DNA from: Acetitomaculum ruminis DSM 5522
GTDB taxonomy: Bacteria > Bacillota > Clostridia > Lachnospirales > Lachnospiraceae
Reading direction: 5' to 3'
Length of the DNA: 64,000 bases
Assembly (NCBI RefSeq): GCF_900112085.1
Contig: NZ_FOJY01000001.1
Span: 1 to 64,000 of the forward strand
The position numbers and the translations under genes are program-made. Under the pieces are notes generated by a model, which was given only the letters and a program-made list of their open reading frames with translations, ran no database searches and had not been told where the DNA came from. Below, in pieces: positions 44,733 through 53,467 of the stretch. How positions within the stretch are numbered: the stretch's first letter is position 1; each line of letters starts with the position of its first letter.

Positions 44733-45560
44733 ATGAACTCACCAGCAGAGGTGGCAAAAAACTATTTGAGTATTGGTAAAGGAAAATCCAATACTCCAAT
44801 TCCAAACATGTTCCTTTTAGCTTTTATGGCAGGAGCTTTTATAGCATTTGGAGGTATTTCATCAACAACAGCAGCAGTAAGTATTCCACTTGCATCAGTT
44901 GCTAAACTTGTAGGAGCCATGATCTTCCCAGGAGGACTTGCTATGGTTCTTATTGCCGGCAGTGAATTATTCACCGGTAACAATCTTATTATCATTCCTG
45001 TACTTAACAAAGATACTACAGCAGGAAAATGCCTTATGAACTGGCTTGTTGTATGGCTTGGAAACCTTGTAGGCGGAGTAGCAGTAGCAGGTTTATGTGT
45101 CGCATCCGGACAGGTTTCACTTTTTAACGGTGCTCTTGCAACATCCGTTATATCTACTGCAGTAGGAAAATGTTCACTTTCTTTCGGACAGGCTTTCTTA
45201 AGAGGTATAGGATGTAACTTCCTTGTATGTATCGCGGTTTGGATGTCATTTGCAGCTAAAGATGTTGTAGGAAAGATAGCAGCTATTTATCTTCCAATCA
45301 CTATCTTCGTTTTATGTGGATTTGAGCATAGTGTTGCAAATATGTATTACATTTCAGCAGGACTTTTCTGTAAAGCAAATGAAACATTTGCAGCAGCTGC
45401 TACAGAAGCAGGAGTAGATATGACAAATCTTACAGTAGGTAATTTCTTTGGAGCAAATCTTCTTCCGGTTACCTTAGGAAACATAGTAGGTGGTGCAATT
45501 TTTGTAGGATGCATTTACTGGTTCTGCTACATCAAAGGCAAAAATGTACATGCTGAATAA
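44733..45560 (+). CDS. focA: Formate/nitrite transporter (FocA family)
   Basis: 275 aa with six transmembrane helices and the FNT-family repeats: AFGGISSTTAA near the first half-helix, AGSELFTGNN, and NFFGANLLPVTLGNIVGGA at the end. FocA pentamers carry formate across the membrane. A ribosome site GAAAGGGG precedes the start. It is the gene next to the formate dehydrogenase operon (nuoE-like start at 46045), separated by a terminator and a Rex box, so formate is the probable substrate rather than nitrite. Confidence 0.93.
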   Translation: MNSPAEVAKNYLSIGKGKSNTPIPNMFLLAFMAGAFIAFGGISSTTAAVSIPLASVAKLVGAMIFPGGLAMVLIAGSELFTGNNLIIIPVLNKDTTAGKCLMNWLVVWLGNLVGGVAVAGLCVASGQVSLFNGALATSVISTAVGKCSLSFGQAFLRGIGCNFLVCIAVWMSFAAKDVVGKIAAIYLPITIFVLCGFEHSVANMYYISAGLFCKANETFAAAATEAGVDMTNLTVGNFFGANLLPVTLGNIVGGAIFVGCIYWFCYIKGKNVHAE

Positions 45561-45623
45561 TATCAGAATGATTTTGAATAATTAATTCATTATATTAATA
45601 AATAATTACTTTTAGTTCACAGT

Positions 45624-45656
45624 GGGCCATGCCTTAACTGGCATGGCCCGTAATTT
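45624..45656 (+). terminator. Terminator after focA
   Basis: A perfect 10-bp stem, GGGCCATGCC/GGCATGGCCC, with a 6-base loop and GTAATTTT after it. Confidence 0.8.
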
Positions 45657-45776
45657 TCCCGGGTATAAAAATTTAATTAGACTATTTGACAGACTTTGGT
45701 TAATGTGCTTAAGTTTGTTGAAAATCCACAAGTTGTTAGTGGTATTGCTATATAAAATTAATAAAAACATAGAACA

Positions 45777-45794
45777 TTGATAAAAAATTAACAA
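45777..45794 (+). promoter_or_regulatory. Rex operator before the formate dehydrogenase operon
   Basis: TTGATAA-AAAA-TTAACAA matches the Rex consensus TTGTTAANNNNTTAACAA at 13 of 14 defined positions. It lies 60 bases upstream of the -35 element of the probable operon promoter. Rex would adjust NADH-linked formate metabolism to the NADH/NAD+ ratio. Confidence 0.6.
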
Positions 45795-45853
45795 AAACAT
45801 ATTATGTTTCAAGCTATTTTTTATAAAAAAAGTCAAAAAACTTTTGAAAAAAA

Positions 45854-45883
45854 TTGGCATATTGATAATAAATGTGTTATAAT
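45854..45883 (+). promoter_or_regulatory. Sigma-A promoter of the formate dehydrogenase operon
   Basis: TTGGCA (45854-45859), 18 bases, TATAAT (45878-45883). The ~150-base leader that follows contains a small TCTGG/CCAGA hairpin (46004-46017) and no recognised riboswitch. Confidence 0.6.
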
Positions 45884-46044
45884 ATCTAAAGATGTTTGGA
45901 TTAAATACCCGTTCTATCCAAGTATTAATTAGTCTGTTTTAATAATATTTACGCTTTGCGCACGCTAAATGTGTACAGATTGAATAATTGTTTAAAACAG
46001 ATATGTCTGGATTACCAGAGTGATTTTTTAAGGAGGTTTATCAA

Positions 46045-46542
46045 ATGAGCGCTGAGAAAAAGAAAGTTCCTGCATTTAAGGGAACAAAAGAACAGGAAGA
46101 GCAGCTTTATAAGCTTATTGATTCTGAAAGGAACGACAGAGGTCCTTTAATGCCTGTACTTGAAGGGGCACAGAACATTTACGGTTATCTTCCTCAGGAA
46201 GTTCTTGAGATTATTTCTGAAGAACTTGGTGTACCTATGGGTAAAATCTACGGTATTGTTACTTTCTATTCATTCTTCTCACTTAATCCAAAGGGTGATG
46301 TAAGATTGTCAGTTTGTCTTGGAACAGCTTGCTATGTTAAGGGTTCTGGAGACATATTCGAAAAAGTTAAGAGTCTGTTAGGAATTAATGGTGGTGAATG
46401 TACAGAAGATGGAAAATTCTCACTTGATGACTGCCGTTGTGTAGGAGCTTGTGGTCTTGCACCGGTTATGACTGTAAATGACGAAGTATATGGACGACTT
46501 ACTCCTAAGGATATTGAAGATATTCTGGAAAAATACAAATAA
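46045..46542 (+). CDS. NuoE/HydC-like [2Fe-2S] subunit of formate dehydrogenase
   Basis: 165 aa, thioredoxin-like ferredoxin fold of the NuoE family. Cluster ligands: SVCLGTACYV (two Cys near 91 and 96) and DDCRCVGACG (near 131-136). The helical N-terminus (LIDSERNDRGPLMPVLEGAQ) is typical. It passes electrons to the NuoF-like flavoprotein that follows. AAGGAGG precedes the start. The gap of 305 bases to the next gene is longer than usual for this operon type and holds no recognisable gene. Confidence 0.92.
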   Translation: MSAEKKKVPAFKGTKEQEEQLYKLIDSERNDRGPLMPVLEGAQNIYGYLPQEVLEIISEELGVPMGKIYGIVTFYSFFSLNPKGDVRLSVCLGTACYVKGSGDIFEKVKSLLGINGGECTEDGKFSLDDCRCVGACGLAPVMTVNDEVYGRLTPKDIEDILEKYK

Positions 46543-46847
46543 TTTTACAATTAAAAATTTTTGAAACTTTTTGTTTATAAAAAGCAATTTAACTATGTAT
46601 CCTACAAGTGGCGTTGGTTGTCTGCAGAGTTTTGTTTTGAGCAGATTTAAAAAGAACGGGCAAATTAGTTATTTGTTGGGGTAAAAGCTTGAGCTTTTTA
46701 CATAGTATTTTTTACCAGGGTAACGTCAATATTAGGAGAACCCTGAAAGATTCTTTTGAAAACAGTTTATTGTTTATCCGTTAATTAAGGCCAGATAAAA
46801 GATGAGAGTCTTACTGGGTAATTATGACGAAGAATGGAGGAAAAAGC

Positions 46848-48740
46848 ATGAAATCTCTTGAAGAATTAAATGCTATAAGAGATCAGTACAGAGGAATCGT
46901 GGAATTCCGTGATGAAGAAGCTGTAAAGAGTGGTACTGAAAAAATTAGTGACAAATATGAAAAGCAGATTTTAGTCTGTGGTGGAACCGGTTGTACATCT
47001 TCCGGTAGTAAAAAGATTATTGATAAATTCCATGAAGAATTAAAAGCTCGTGGAATGGATGAAAAGATTAATATCGTTATGACAGGATGCCATGGTCTTT
47101 GTGCCTTAGGTCCTATCGTAATCGTATATCCTGATGCATGTTTCTATTCAAGAATATCAGCAGATGATATTCCGGAAATCGTAGAAGAGCATCTTGTTAA
47201 AGGTAACATTGTAAAGAAATTCTTATATGAAGAGACAATTGTTGGTGATGATATCAGAAGTCTTCATGAAACAGATTTCTACAAACATCAGCATCGTGTT
47301 GCTCTTAGAAACTGTGGAGTTATTAATCCTGAAATTATCGAAGAATACATCGCAAGAGACGGATATCAGGCACTTCATAAAGTTCTTACAGAACTTAAAC
47401 CTGAAGATGTTATCCAGATTCTCTTAGACAGCGGACTTAGAGGACGTGGTGGTGCAGGATTCCCTACAGGAATGAAATGGAAATTCGCTATGGGAAATAA
47501 GGCAGATCAGAAATATGTATGCTGTAATGCCGACGAAGGTGACCCGGGAGCATTCATGGACCGTTCCGTATTAGAGGGAGATCCACATGTTGTTCTTGAA
47601 GCTATGACTATCGCTGGTTATACAATTGGAGCTAACCAGGGTTATATTTATGTTCGTGCTGAGTATCCTATCGCTATTGAGCGTCTTAACATCGCAATCA
47701 AACAGGCTAGAGAAGCAGGAATGCTTGGAAAAGATATCTTCGGAACAGGCTTTGATTTCGATATTGATTTAAGACTTGGTGCAGGAGCATTCGTTTGTGG
47801 TGAGGAAACAGCTCTTATGACTTCTATCGAAGGAAACAGAGGTGAGCCACATCCAAGACCACCATTCCCTGCTGTTAAAGGTTTATTCCAGAAACCAACC
47901 ATCTTAAATAACGTTGAGACATGGGCAAATATTCCTCGTATTATCCTTCAGGGAGCAGAATGGTTTGCGTCGATGGGTACTGAAAAATCAAAAGGAACAA
48001 AAGTATTTGCTCTTGGTGGAAAGATTAACAACGTAGGTCTTGTAGAAATTCCAATGGGTACAACTCTTCGTACAATTATTGAAGAAATCGGTGGAGGAAT
48101 CCCAGGTGGCAAGAAATTTAAGGCTGCACAGACAGGTGGACCTTCAGGTGGATGTATTCCAGCTAGTCTTATTGATACACCAATTGACTACAACAACCTT
48201 CTTGAGATTGGTTCAATGATGGGTTCAGGTGGACTTATCGTTATGGATGAAACTGACTGTATGGTAGATATAGCTAAGTTCTTCCTTGAGTTTACTGTTG
48301 ATGAGTCATGTGGTAAGTGTGCACCATGTCGTATCGGTACAAAGAGACTTCTTGAGTTACTTAACCTCATCACATCAGGTAAAGCAACTATGGATGATTT
48401 AGATCGTCTTGAGAAGCTCACAAAGACAATTTCACAAAATTCACTTTGTGCACTTGGTCAGACAGCTTCTAACCCTGTTATTTCAACACTTAGATACTTC
48501 AAAGATGAGTATATTGCTCATATCGTTGATAAGAAGTGTCCAGCTGGAAAATGTAAAGATCTTATTTCATACTACATTGATCCAGATAAATGTATCGGAT
48601 GCGGACTTTGTAAGAAGAACTGCCCTGCTGATGCTATTACAGGTGAGAAGAAACAGCCACATGAAATCGATACAATGAAATGTATTAAATGTGGTACATG
48701 TATTGATAAGTGTAAGAAGGATGCTATTTACAAGAAATAA
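46848..48740 (+). CDS. NuoF/HydB-like NAD(H)-binding flavoprotein subunit
   Basis: About 630 aa from the ATG with GGAGG eight bases upstream (an in-frame ATG at 46824 lacks one). Order: N-terminal thioredoxin-like [2Fe-2S] domain (LVCGGTGCTSSGSKK), the FMN/NADH-binding region (LRGRGGAGFPTGMKW, CNADEGDPGAF, GAGAYVCGEE-like GAGAFVCGEETAL), SLBB domain, the [4Fe-4S] site (ESCGKCAPCRIGT), and a C-terminal 2x[4Fe-4S] ferredoxin (CIGCGLCKKNCP, CIKCGTCIDKCK). This is the form found in electron-bifurcating hydrogenases and formate dehydrogenases. Confidence 0.94.
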   Translation: MKSLEELNAIRDQYRGIVEFRDEEAVKSGTEKISDKYEKQILVCGGTGCTSSGSKKIIDKFHEELKARGMDEKINIVMTGCHGLCALGPIVIVYPDACFYSRISADDIPEIVEEHLVKGNIVKKFLYEETIVGDDIRSLHETDFYKHQHRVALRNCGVINPEIIEEYIARDGYQALHKVLTELKPEDVIQILLDSGLRGRGGAGFPTGMKWKFAMGNKADQKYVCCNADEGDPGAFMDRSVLEGDPHVVLEAMTIAGYTIGANQGYIYVRAEYPIAIERLNIAIKQAREAGMLGKDIFGTGFDFDIDLRLGAGAFVCGEETALMTSIEGNRGEPHPRPPFPAVKGLFQKPTILNNVETWANIPRIILQGAEWFASMGTEKSKGTKVFALGGKINNVGLVEIPMGTTLRTIIEEIGGGIPGGKKFKAAQTGGPSGGCIPASLIDTPIDYNNLLEIGSMMGSGGLIVMDETDCMVDIAKFFLEFTVDESCGKCAPCRIGTKRLLELLNLITSGKATMDDLDRLEKLTKTISQNSLCALGQTASNPVISTLRYFKDEYIAHIVDKKCPAGKCKDLISYYIDPDKCIGCGLCKKNCPADAITGEKKQPHEIDTMKCIKCGTCIDKCKKDAIYKK

Positions 48741-48770
48741 TTTCACTTTCCGACAAGGAGGAAGATATAA

Positions 48771-51476
48771 ATGATTAATGTTACCATTGATGGAAAGGCT
48801 GTAGAAGTCGAAGAAGGCACTACTATACTACAGGCTGCCGAAAAAGTGGGCGTTAAAATTCCTACTTTATGTTATATTAAAGAGTTAGATCCTGAAGCTT
48901 CATGTAGAATGTGTATGGTTGAAATTGAGGGTATGCCAAAGCTTGTTACTGCTTGCTCATTCCCATGTGCTGACGGAAATGTTATATATACAAAGAGTGA
49001 TAGAGTTATCGAAGCTCGTCGTGGAGTTCTTGATCTTATGTTATCAAATCATCCACAAAAATGTTTCTCATGTGTTAAAAATGGAGAATGTAAATTCCAG
49101 GATCTTTGCTATGAATATGGAATCAAAGAGACAACATTACCTGGTGAAATGATTGAAAAACCAATTGATGATACAAACCCATTCTTCACATTCAATCCAA
49201 ATCTTTGTATTCTTTGCCATAGATGTGTTAATACATGTCAGAAGATTACAGGACGTGGAGCAATCGGTACTTCACAGCGTGGATTTAGATCTGTTATTTC
49301 AACACCATTTGGAACAGATTGGTATGACAGCAACTGCGAATCTTGTGGAAACTGTGTACAGGCTTGTCCTACAGGAGCTCTCGTTATGAAACGTCGTGAG
49401 CATTATCGTCCATGGGAAGTTAAGAAAGTTCTTACAACATGCCCACACTGTGCTACAGGATGCCGTTACTATTTAGTAGTTAAAGATAATAAGATTGTTG
49501 ACGTAGAAGCTGCAGAAGGAGCTTCAAACAGAGGACTTGTTTGTGTTAAAGGACGTTCAGGATCATTCGATTTTGTTCATTCAGGAGACCGTGTAAAATA
49601 TCCTCTTATTAAGAACAAAGAAACAGGAAAATTCGAGAGAGCTACATGGGATGAAGCTTTAGACTTAGTTGCTTCTAAATTTATGGAAATCAAGAAGAAA
49701 TATGGTTCAAATGCACTTGCAGGATTTGCTTGCTCTCGTTCACCTAACGAAGATATCTACATGATGCAGAAACTTGTACGTTGTTGCTTTGGAACAAACA
49801 ATGTAGATAACTGTGCTCGTGTTTGCCACTCTGCATCAGTTGCAGGTCTTGCTATGACACTTGGTTCAGGTGCCATGACAAATACCATCTATGATATAAC
49901 ACATGATGTAGATGTAATTATGCTTGTTGGTTCAAACCCTGAAGAAGCACATCCAGTTGTTGGTATGCAGATTCGTCAGGCAGTTCAAAAGGGAACAAAA
50001 CTTATCGTAGTTGACCCTCGTGATATTGACCTTGCTAAACATGCAGATATTCATCTTAAATTAAGACCAGGTACAAACGTTGCATTTGCAAACGGTATCA
50101 TGAATGTAATCATTTCTGAAGGTCTTGTTGACAAGAAATTCGTTGAAGAAAGAACAGAAGGCTATGAGAAATTAGCTGAAATCTGTAAAGATTACACACC
50201 TGAAAAGGTTGCTGAGATTTGTCACTTAAATGCTGATGATATCAGAAAAGCAGCTCTTATGTATGCAAAAGCTGAGAAAGCTCCAATCATCTACTGCTTA
50301 GGTGTAACAGAGCATTCAACTGGTACAGAAGGCGTTATGTCTATGTCAAACATCGCAATGATGGTTGGTAAATTAGGTAAAGAAGGTTGTGGAGTTAACC
50401 CACTTCGTGGACAGAACAACGTTCAGGGTGCTTGTGATATGGGTGCACTTCCTACTGACTTCCCAGGATACCAGAAGATTAAAACAGAAGGTGTCGTAGA
50501 AAAATTCGAAAAAGCTTGGAATACACAGTTAAGTCATGAAGTAGGTATGACTGCTACAGAAGTATTCCCAGCTGCTATAGAAGGAAAAGTTAAAGGTCTT
50601 TATATCTATGGTGAGGACCCTATCGTAACTGACCCTGATACACATCATGTAATTAAAGCTCTTACAAGCCTTGACTTCTTCGTAATGAACGAATTATTCA
50701 TTACAGAAACAGCTCAGTATGCAGATGTTATCCTTCCGGGTGTATCATATGCTGAAAAAGAAGGTACATTCTCAAATACAGAAAGACGTGTACAAAGAGT
50801 TCGTAAAGCTGTTGAATTAGAAGGTGAAATGAGATTAGATACAGATATCTTCATCGACCTTATGAATCGTATGGGATATCCTCAGCCACACCTTACATCA
50901 GCTGAGATTATGGATGAGATTGCATCTCTTACACCAAGCTTTACAGGTATCAGCCATGCAAGACTTGATGCACTTGATGAAGAAGAAATCAAGAAATCAA
51001 TCCAGTGGCCATGCCCTGAAAAAGATCATCCTGGAACACCAATTATGCATGTTGGTAAGTTCACAAGAGGACTTGGTTGGTTCTATCCAGCAGAATACAT
51101 TCCTTCACAGGAACAGCCGGATGACGATTATCCAATCATCCTTATGACAGGACGTATCCTTTATCACTACACAACAAGAGCCATGACAGGTAGAACACCT
51201 GGACTTATGCAGATTGCTGGACATTCATTCATAGAGATGAATACAAAGGATGCTGAGAAACTCGGTGTTAAGAATGGTGATAAAGTAAAAGTTTCATCAC
51301 GTCGTGGTGAGATTCAGTCTACAGCAAGAGTAAGTGATAAGGTATCTCCTGGAGAATCCTGGATGCCATTCCATTTCCCTGATGGAAATGCAAACTGGCT
51401 TACAAATGCAGCACTTGATAAATATGCTCGTATACCAGAGTATAAAGTTTGTGCTATTAAGATTGAAAAAGCTTAA
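48771..51476 (+). CDS. fdhF: Formate dehydrogenase catalytic subunit, cysteine type
   Basis: 901 aa. N-terminal part: [2Fe-2S] (about 34-75), a His/Cys [4Fe-4S] block, then 2x[4Fe-4S] (CILCHRCVNTCQ, CESCGNCVQACP). Catalytic part: [4Fe-4S] (CPHCATGC, about 224-231) and molybdopterin domains ending in the MGD-binding LMTGRILYHYTT. The metal ligand is Cys352 (TGC codon) in ARVCHSASVAG, where many clostridial enzymes use TGA-encoded selenocysteine. It interconverts formate and CO2, exchanging electrons with the NuoEF-like subunits and perhaps ferredoxin. A hairpin closes the trio. Confidence 0.93.
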   Translation: MINVTIDGKAVEVEEGTTILQAAEKVGVKIPTLCYIKELDPEASCRMCMVEIEGMPKLVTACSFPCADGNVIYTKSDRVIEARRGVLDLMLSNHPQKCFSCVKNGECKFQDLCYEYGIKETTLPGEMIEKPIDDTNPFFTFNPNLCILCHRCVNTCQKITGRGAIGTSQRGFRSVISTPFGTDWYDSNCESCGNCVQACPTGALVMKRREHYRPWEVKKVLTTCPHCATGCRYYLVVKDNKIVDVEAAEGASNRGLVCVKGRSGSFDFVHSGDRVKYPLIKNKETGKFERATWDEALDLVASKFMEIKKKYGSNALAGFACSRSPNEDIYMMQKLVRCCFGTNNVDNCARVCHSASVAGLAMTLGSGAMTNTIYDITHDVDVIMLVGSNPEEAHPVVGMQIRQAVQKGTKLIVVDPRDIDLAKHADIHLKLRPGTNVAFANGIMNVIISEGLVDKKFVEERTEGYEKLAEICKDYTPEKVAEICHLNADDIRKAALMYAKAEKAPIIYCLGVTEHSTGTEGVMSMSNIAMMVGKLGKEGCGVNPLRGQNNVQGACDMGALPTDFPGYQKIKTEGVVEKFEKAWNTQLSHEVGMTATEVFPAAIEGKVKGLYIYGEDPIVTDPDTHHVIKALTSLDFFVMNELFITETAQYADVILPGVSYAEKEGTFSNTERRVQRVRKAVELEGEMRLDTDIFIDLMNRMGYPQPHLTSAEIMDEIASLTPSFTGISHARLDALDEEEIKKSIQWPCPEKDHPGTPIMHVGKFTRGLGWFYPAEYIPSQEQPDDDYPIILMTGRILYHYTTRAMTGRTPGLMQIAGHSFIEMNTKDAEKLGVKNGDKVKVSSRRGEIQSTARVSDKVSPGESWMPFHFPDGNANWLTNAALDKYARIPEYKVCAIKIEKA

Positions 51477-51503
51477 TAATATAGTAATTTGATAATTTTA
51501 ATT

Positions 51504-51543
51504 CAGCCCGGAAGCAGGGGGGACTTCCCTTACTTTCGGGCTG
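51504..51543 (+). terminator. Hairpin after fdhF
   Basis: CAGCCCG ... CGGGCTG with an inner AAG/CTT stem, followed by TCTATATTTTT. The T run is imperfect, so some readthrough into moeA is likely. Confidence 0.7.
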
Positions 51544-51564
51544 TCTATATTTTTAGGAGGAAGC

Positions 51565-52797
51565 ATGAAAGATAATTATCCTATTTCAGTAAGTGTTGAA
51601 GAAGGTATAGACTTAATATTAAAAGAAACAAAAATAATATCTATATGTACCGAATCCGTTGAAAATCTTGATGGAAGGGTACTTGCTAAAGATGTAGTAT
51701 CAAAGGAAAATATTCCTCCTTTTCGAAGATCACCTTTAGATGGCTATGCAATGCGTTCTGAAGATATTAAGCAAGCCTCCAAAGAAAATCCGGTTACTTT
51801 AAAAATAATAGAAGAAGTTCCGGCAGGTCATGTTGCCACTAAAGCTATATCCAAGGGAGAGGCTATAAAAATACTTACAGGAGCTACAATTCCCGACAGT
51901 GCGGATTGTGTAATCAAATTTGAAGATACAGAATTTGATTCTGAAAAAGTAACAGTTTTTGCACCATTAAAATCTGGTCAGAATGTTGTTCCGGCAGGTG
52001 AAGATGTTAAAATTGGAGATATAGTTGTAAAAAAAGGTACAAAATTGACACCTTCCCAGGTTGGACTTCTGGCAGGTTTAGGATGTGACAAAGTTGAAGT
52101 ATATAAAAAGCCTTCAGTTACCCTAATTAGCACTGGTGATGAACTGGTAGAAGTAAGAGAAGAGTTAAAGCCGGGAAAAATCAGAAACAGCAGTGCGTAT
52201 AATCTAAATTCTATCTTAGAAAGAAGCGGACTTAATTCTAAGATGTACGGTATTGTTAAAGATACCACACAAGAAATCGGTGATGCCATAAAAAAAGCCT
52301 TTGAAAGTTCAGATATGGTTATAACAACCGGTGGTGTATCAGTAGGAGATTATGACAAAATTAAAGATGCAATTTCCTATATTGGAGGAAAAATCATCTA
52401 TTGGAAAACAAAGATGAAACCGGGTTCAGCATTTTTGGCTGCAACTTATAATGATAAATTATTCTTTGGCCTATCCGGAAATCCGGCTGCTGCGGCTGTT
52501 GCTTTACATATAGTTTGTATGCCGGCTATCAGAAAAATGTGTGGAATTGAAGAATATCAGCATAAAGTGATACAAGTACATACATTAAGTGACTTTAAAA
52601 AGAAAAGTCCAAACAGAAGATATATTCCGGGAAAACTGGTTATAGAAAATGGAAAGGCTTGCATTTTAACTGCCGAAAGCCAGGGAAATGGAATGCTAAG
52701 CCCGTTAAATAATTGTGATATAATAGCCAATATAGAGGCGGGAAATACAGGCATAGAAAAAGATACTCTTTTAGATGCGGTTTTCATATTTAGATAA
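51565..52797 (+). CDS. moeA: Molybdopterin molybdenumtransferase MoeA
   Basis: 410 aa; inserts molybdate into adenylated molybdopterin. Markers: the N-terminal FRRSPLDGYAMR (about 54-65), the ILTGATIPDSADCVI strand, the MoCF domain TLISTGDELVEV plus GKIRNSSAYNL, and ITTGGVSVGDYD and FGLSGNPAAAAV. Complete, normal length. AGGAGG ribosome site. First of a cofactor run directly downstream of fdhF, the enzyme that needs the cofactor; a second MoCF-domain gene lies at 53468. Confidence 0.94.
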   Translation: MKDNYPISVSVEEGIDLILKETKIISICTESVENLDGRVLAKDVVSKENIPPFRRSPLDGYAMRSEDIKQASKENPVTLKIIEEVPAGHVATKAISKGEAIKILTGATIPDSADCVIKFEDTEFDSEKVTVFAPLKSGQNVVPAGEDVKIGDIVVKKGTKLTPSQVGLLAGLGCDKVEVYKKPSVTLISTGDELVEVREELKPGKIRNSSAYNLNSILERSGLNSKMYGIVKDTTQEIGDAIKKAFESSDMVITTGGVSVGDYDKIKDAISYIGGKIIYWKTKMKPGSAFLAATYNDKLFFGLSGNPAAAAVALHIVCMPAIRKMCGIEEYQHKVIQVHTLSDFKKKSPNRRYIPGKLVIENGKACILTAESQGNGMLSPLNNCDIIANIEAGNTGIEKDTLLDAVFIFR

Positions 52798-52806
52798 GGT
52801 GAGAAA

Positions 52807-53379
52807 ATGAACATTAGTGCAGGAGTTTTAGCAGGTGGAAAAAGCAGTCGCTTTGGAGATGATAAAGCGCTGGCAATTTATAAAAATACTACTTTTTTAG
52901 AGCATATTGTTGAAAAATGTAGGGAGAATTTTTATAAAGTTTATGTTTCTGTGGGAGATAAGAATAAATATAAGCAGTTTCCGTTTGAATTTGTAGAGGA
53001 CGAAATCAAAGGTTATGGCCCCTTGGGCGGAATTTATGCTCTTTTAAAAAAATGTGAGACAGATTATATTTTTATTATGCCTACGGATATGCCTTTAATA
53101 GATATAAATATTTTTTCTGCTTTAAAAGAAAAATGTAATAGCGATGAATATGATTGTATTGTTATTAAATATAAAGGTAAACCTGAGCCTTTATGTAGCA
53201 TTTATTCAAAAAAATGCATTCCTGTAATTGAAGAACTGATTAAGGAAAATATAGGAAAGCCAAGGCTTATCTTTGAAAAGGTAAATACCTGTTACTTAAA
53301 TCTTGAAGATATTAATTGTGACTCTAAAGCAATTAATAATATTAATACAAAGGAAGAATTCAATAAGATAATTGAATAA
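52807..53379 (+). CDS. mobA: Molybdenum cofactor guanylyltransferase MobA
   Basis: 190 aa; attaches GMP from GTP to Mo-molybdopterin to give the bis-MGD form used by formate dehydrogenases. The nucleotide loop LAGGKSSRFGDDKA (about 9-22), GYGPLGGIYA and PTDMPLID are all present. It begins 9 bases after moeA, which shows a single operon. It pairs functionally with the MobB-THEP1 fusion 2.3 kb downstream. Confidence 0.94.
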   Translation: MNISAGVLAGGKSSRFGDDKALAIYKNTTFLEHIVEKCRENFYKVYVSVGDKNKYKQFPFEFVEDEIKGYGPLGGIYALLKKCETDYIFIMPTDMPLIDINIFSALKEKCNSDEYDCIVIKYKGKPEPLCSIYSKKCIPVIEELIKENIGKPRLIFEKVNTCYLNLEDINCDSKAINNINTKEEFNKIIE

Positions 53380-53467
53380 TTATCCATATCATGGATATGA
53401 GTGATGTGACTTAGGATAGACATGTAAGTGAATATAAAAAAATTTATTAAAAGTGCGAGGTTTTGTT

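Noticed and set aside
45884-46044. Molybdenum-cofactor riboswitch in the formate dehydrogenase leader
   Set aside because: I could find only one small hairpin and not the conserved multi-stem layout of that riboswitch.
49824-49826. Selenocysteine codon in formate dehydrogenase
   Set aside because: The ligand codon is TGC (cysteine); no TGA and no SECIS-like hairpin is needed.
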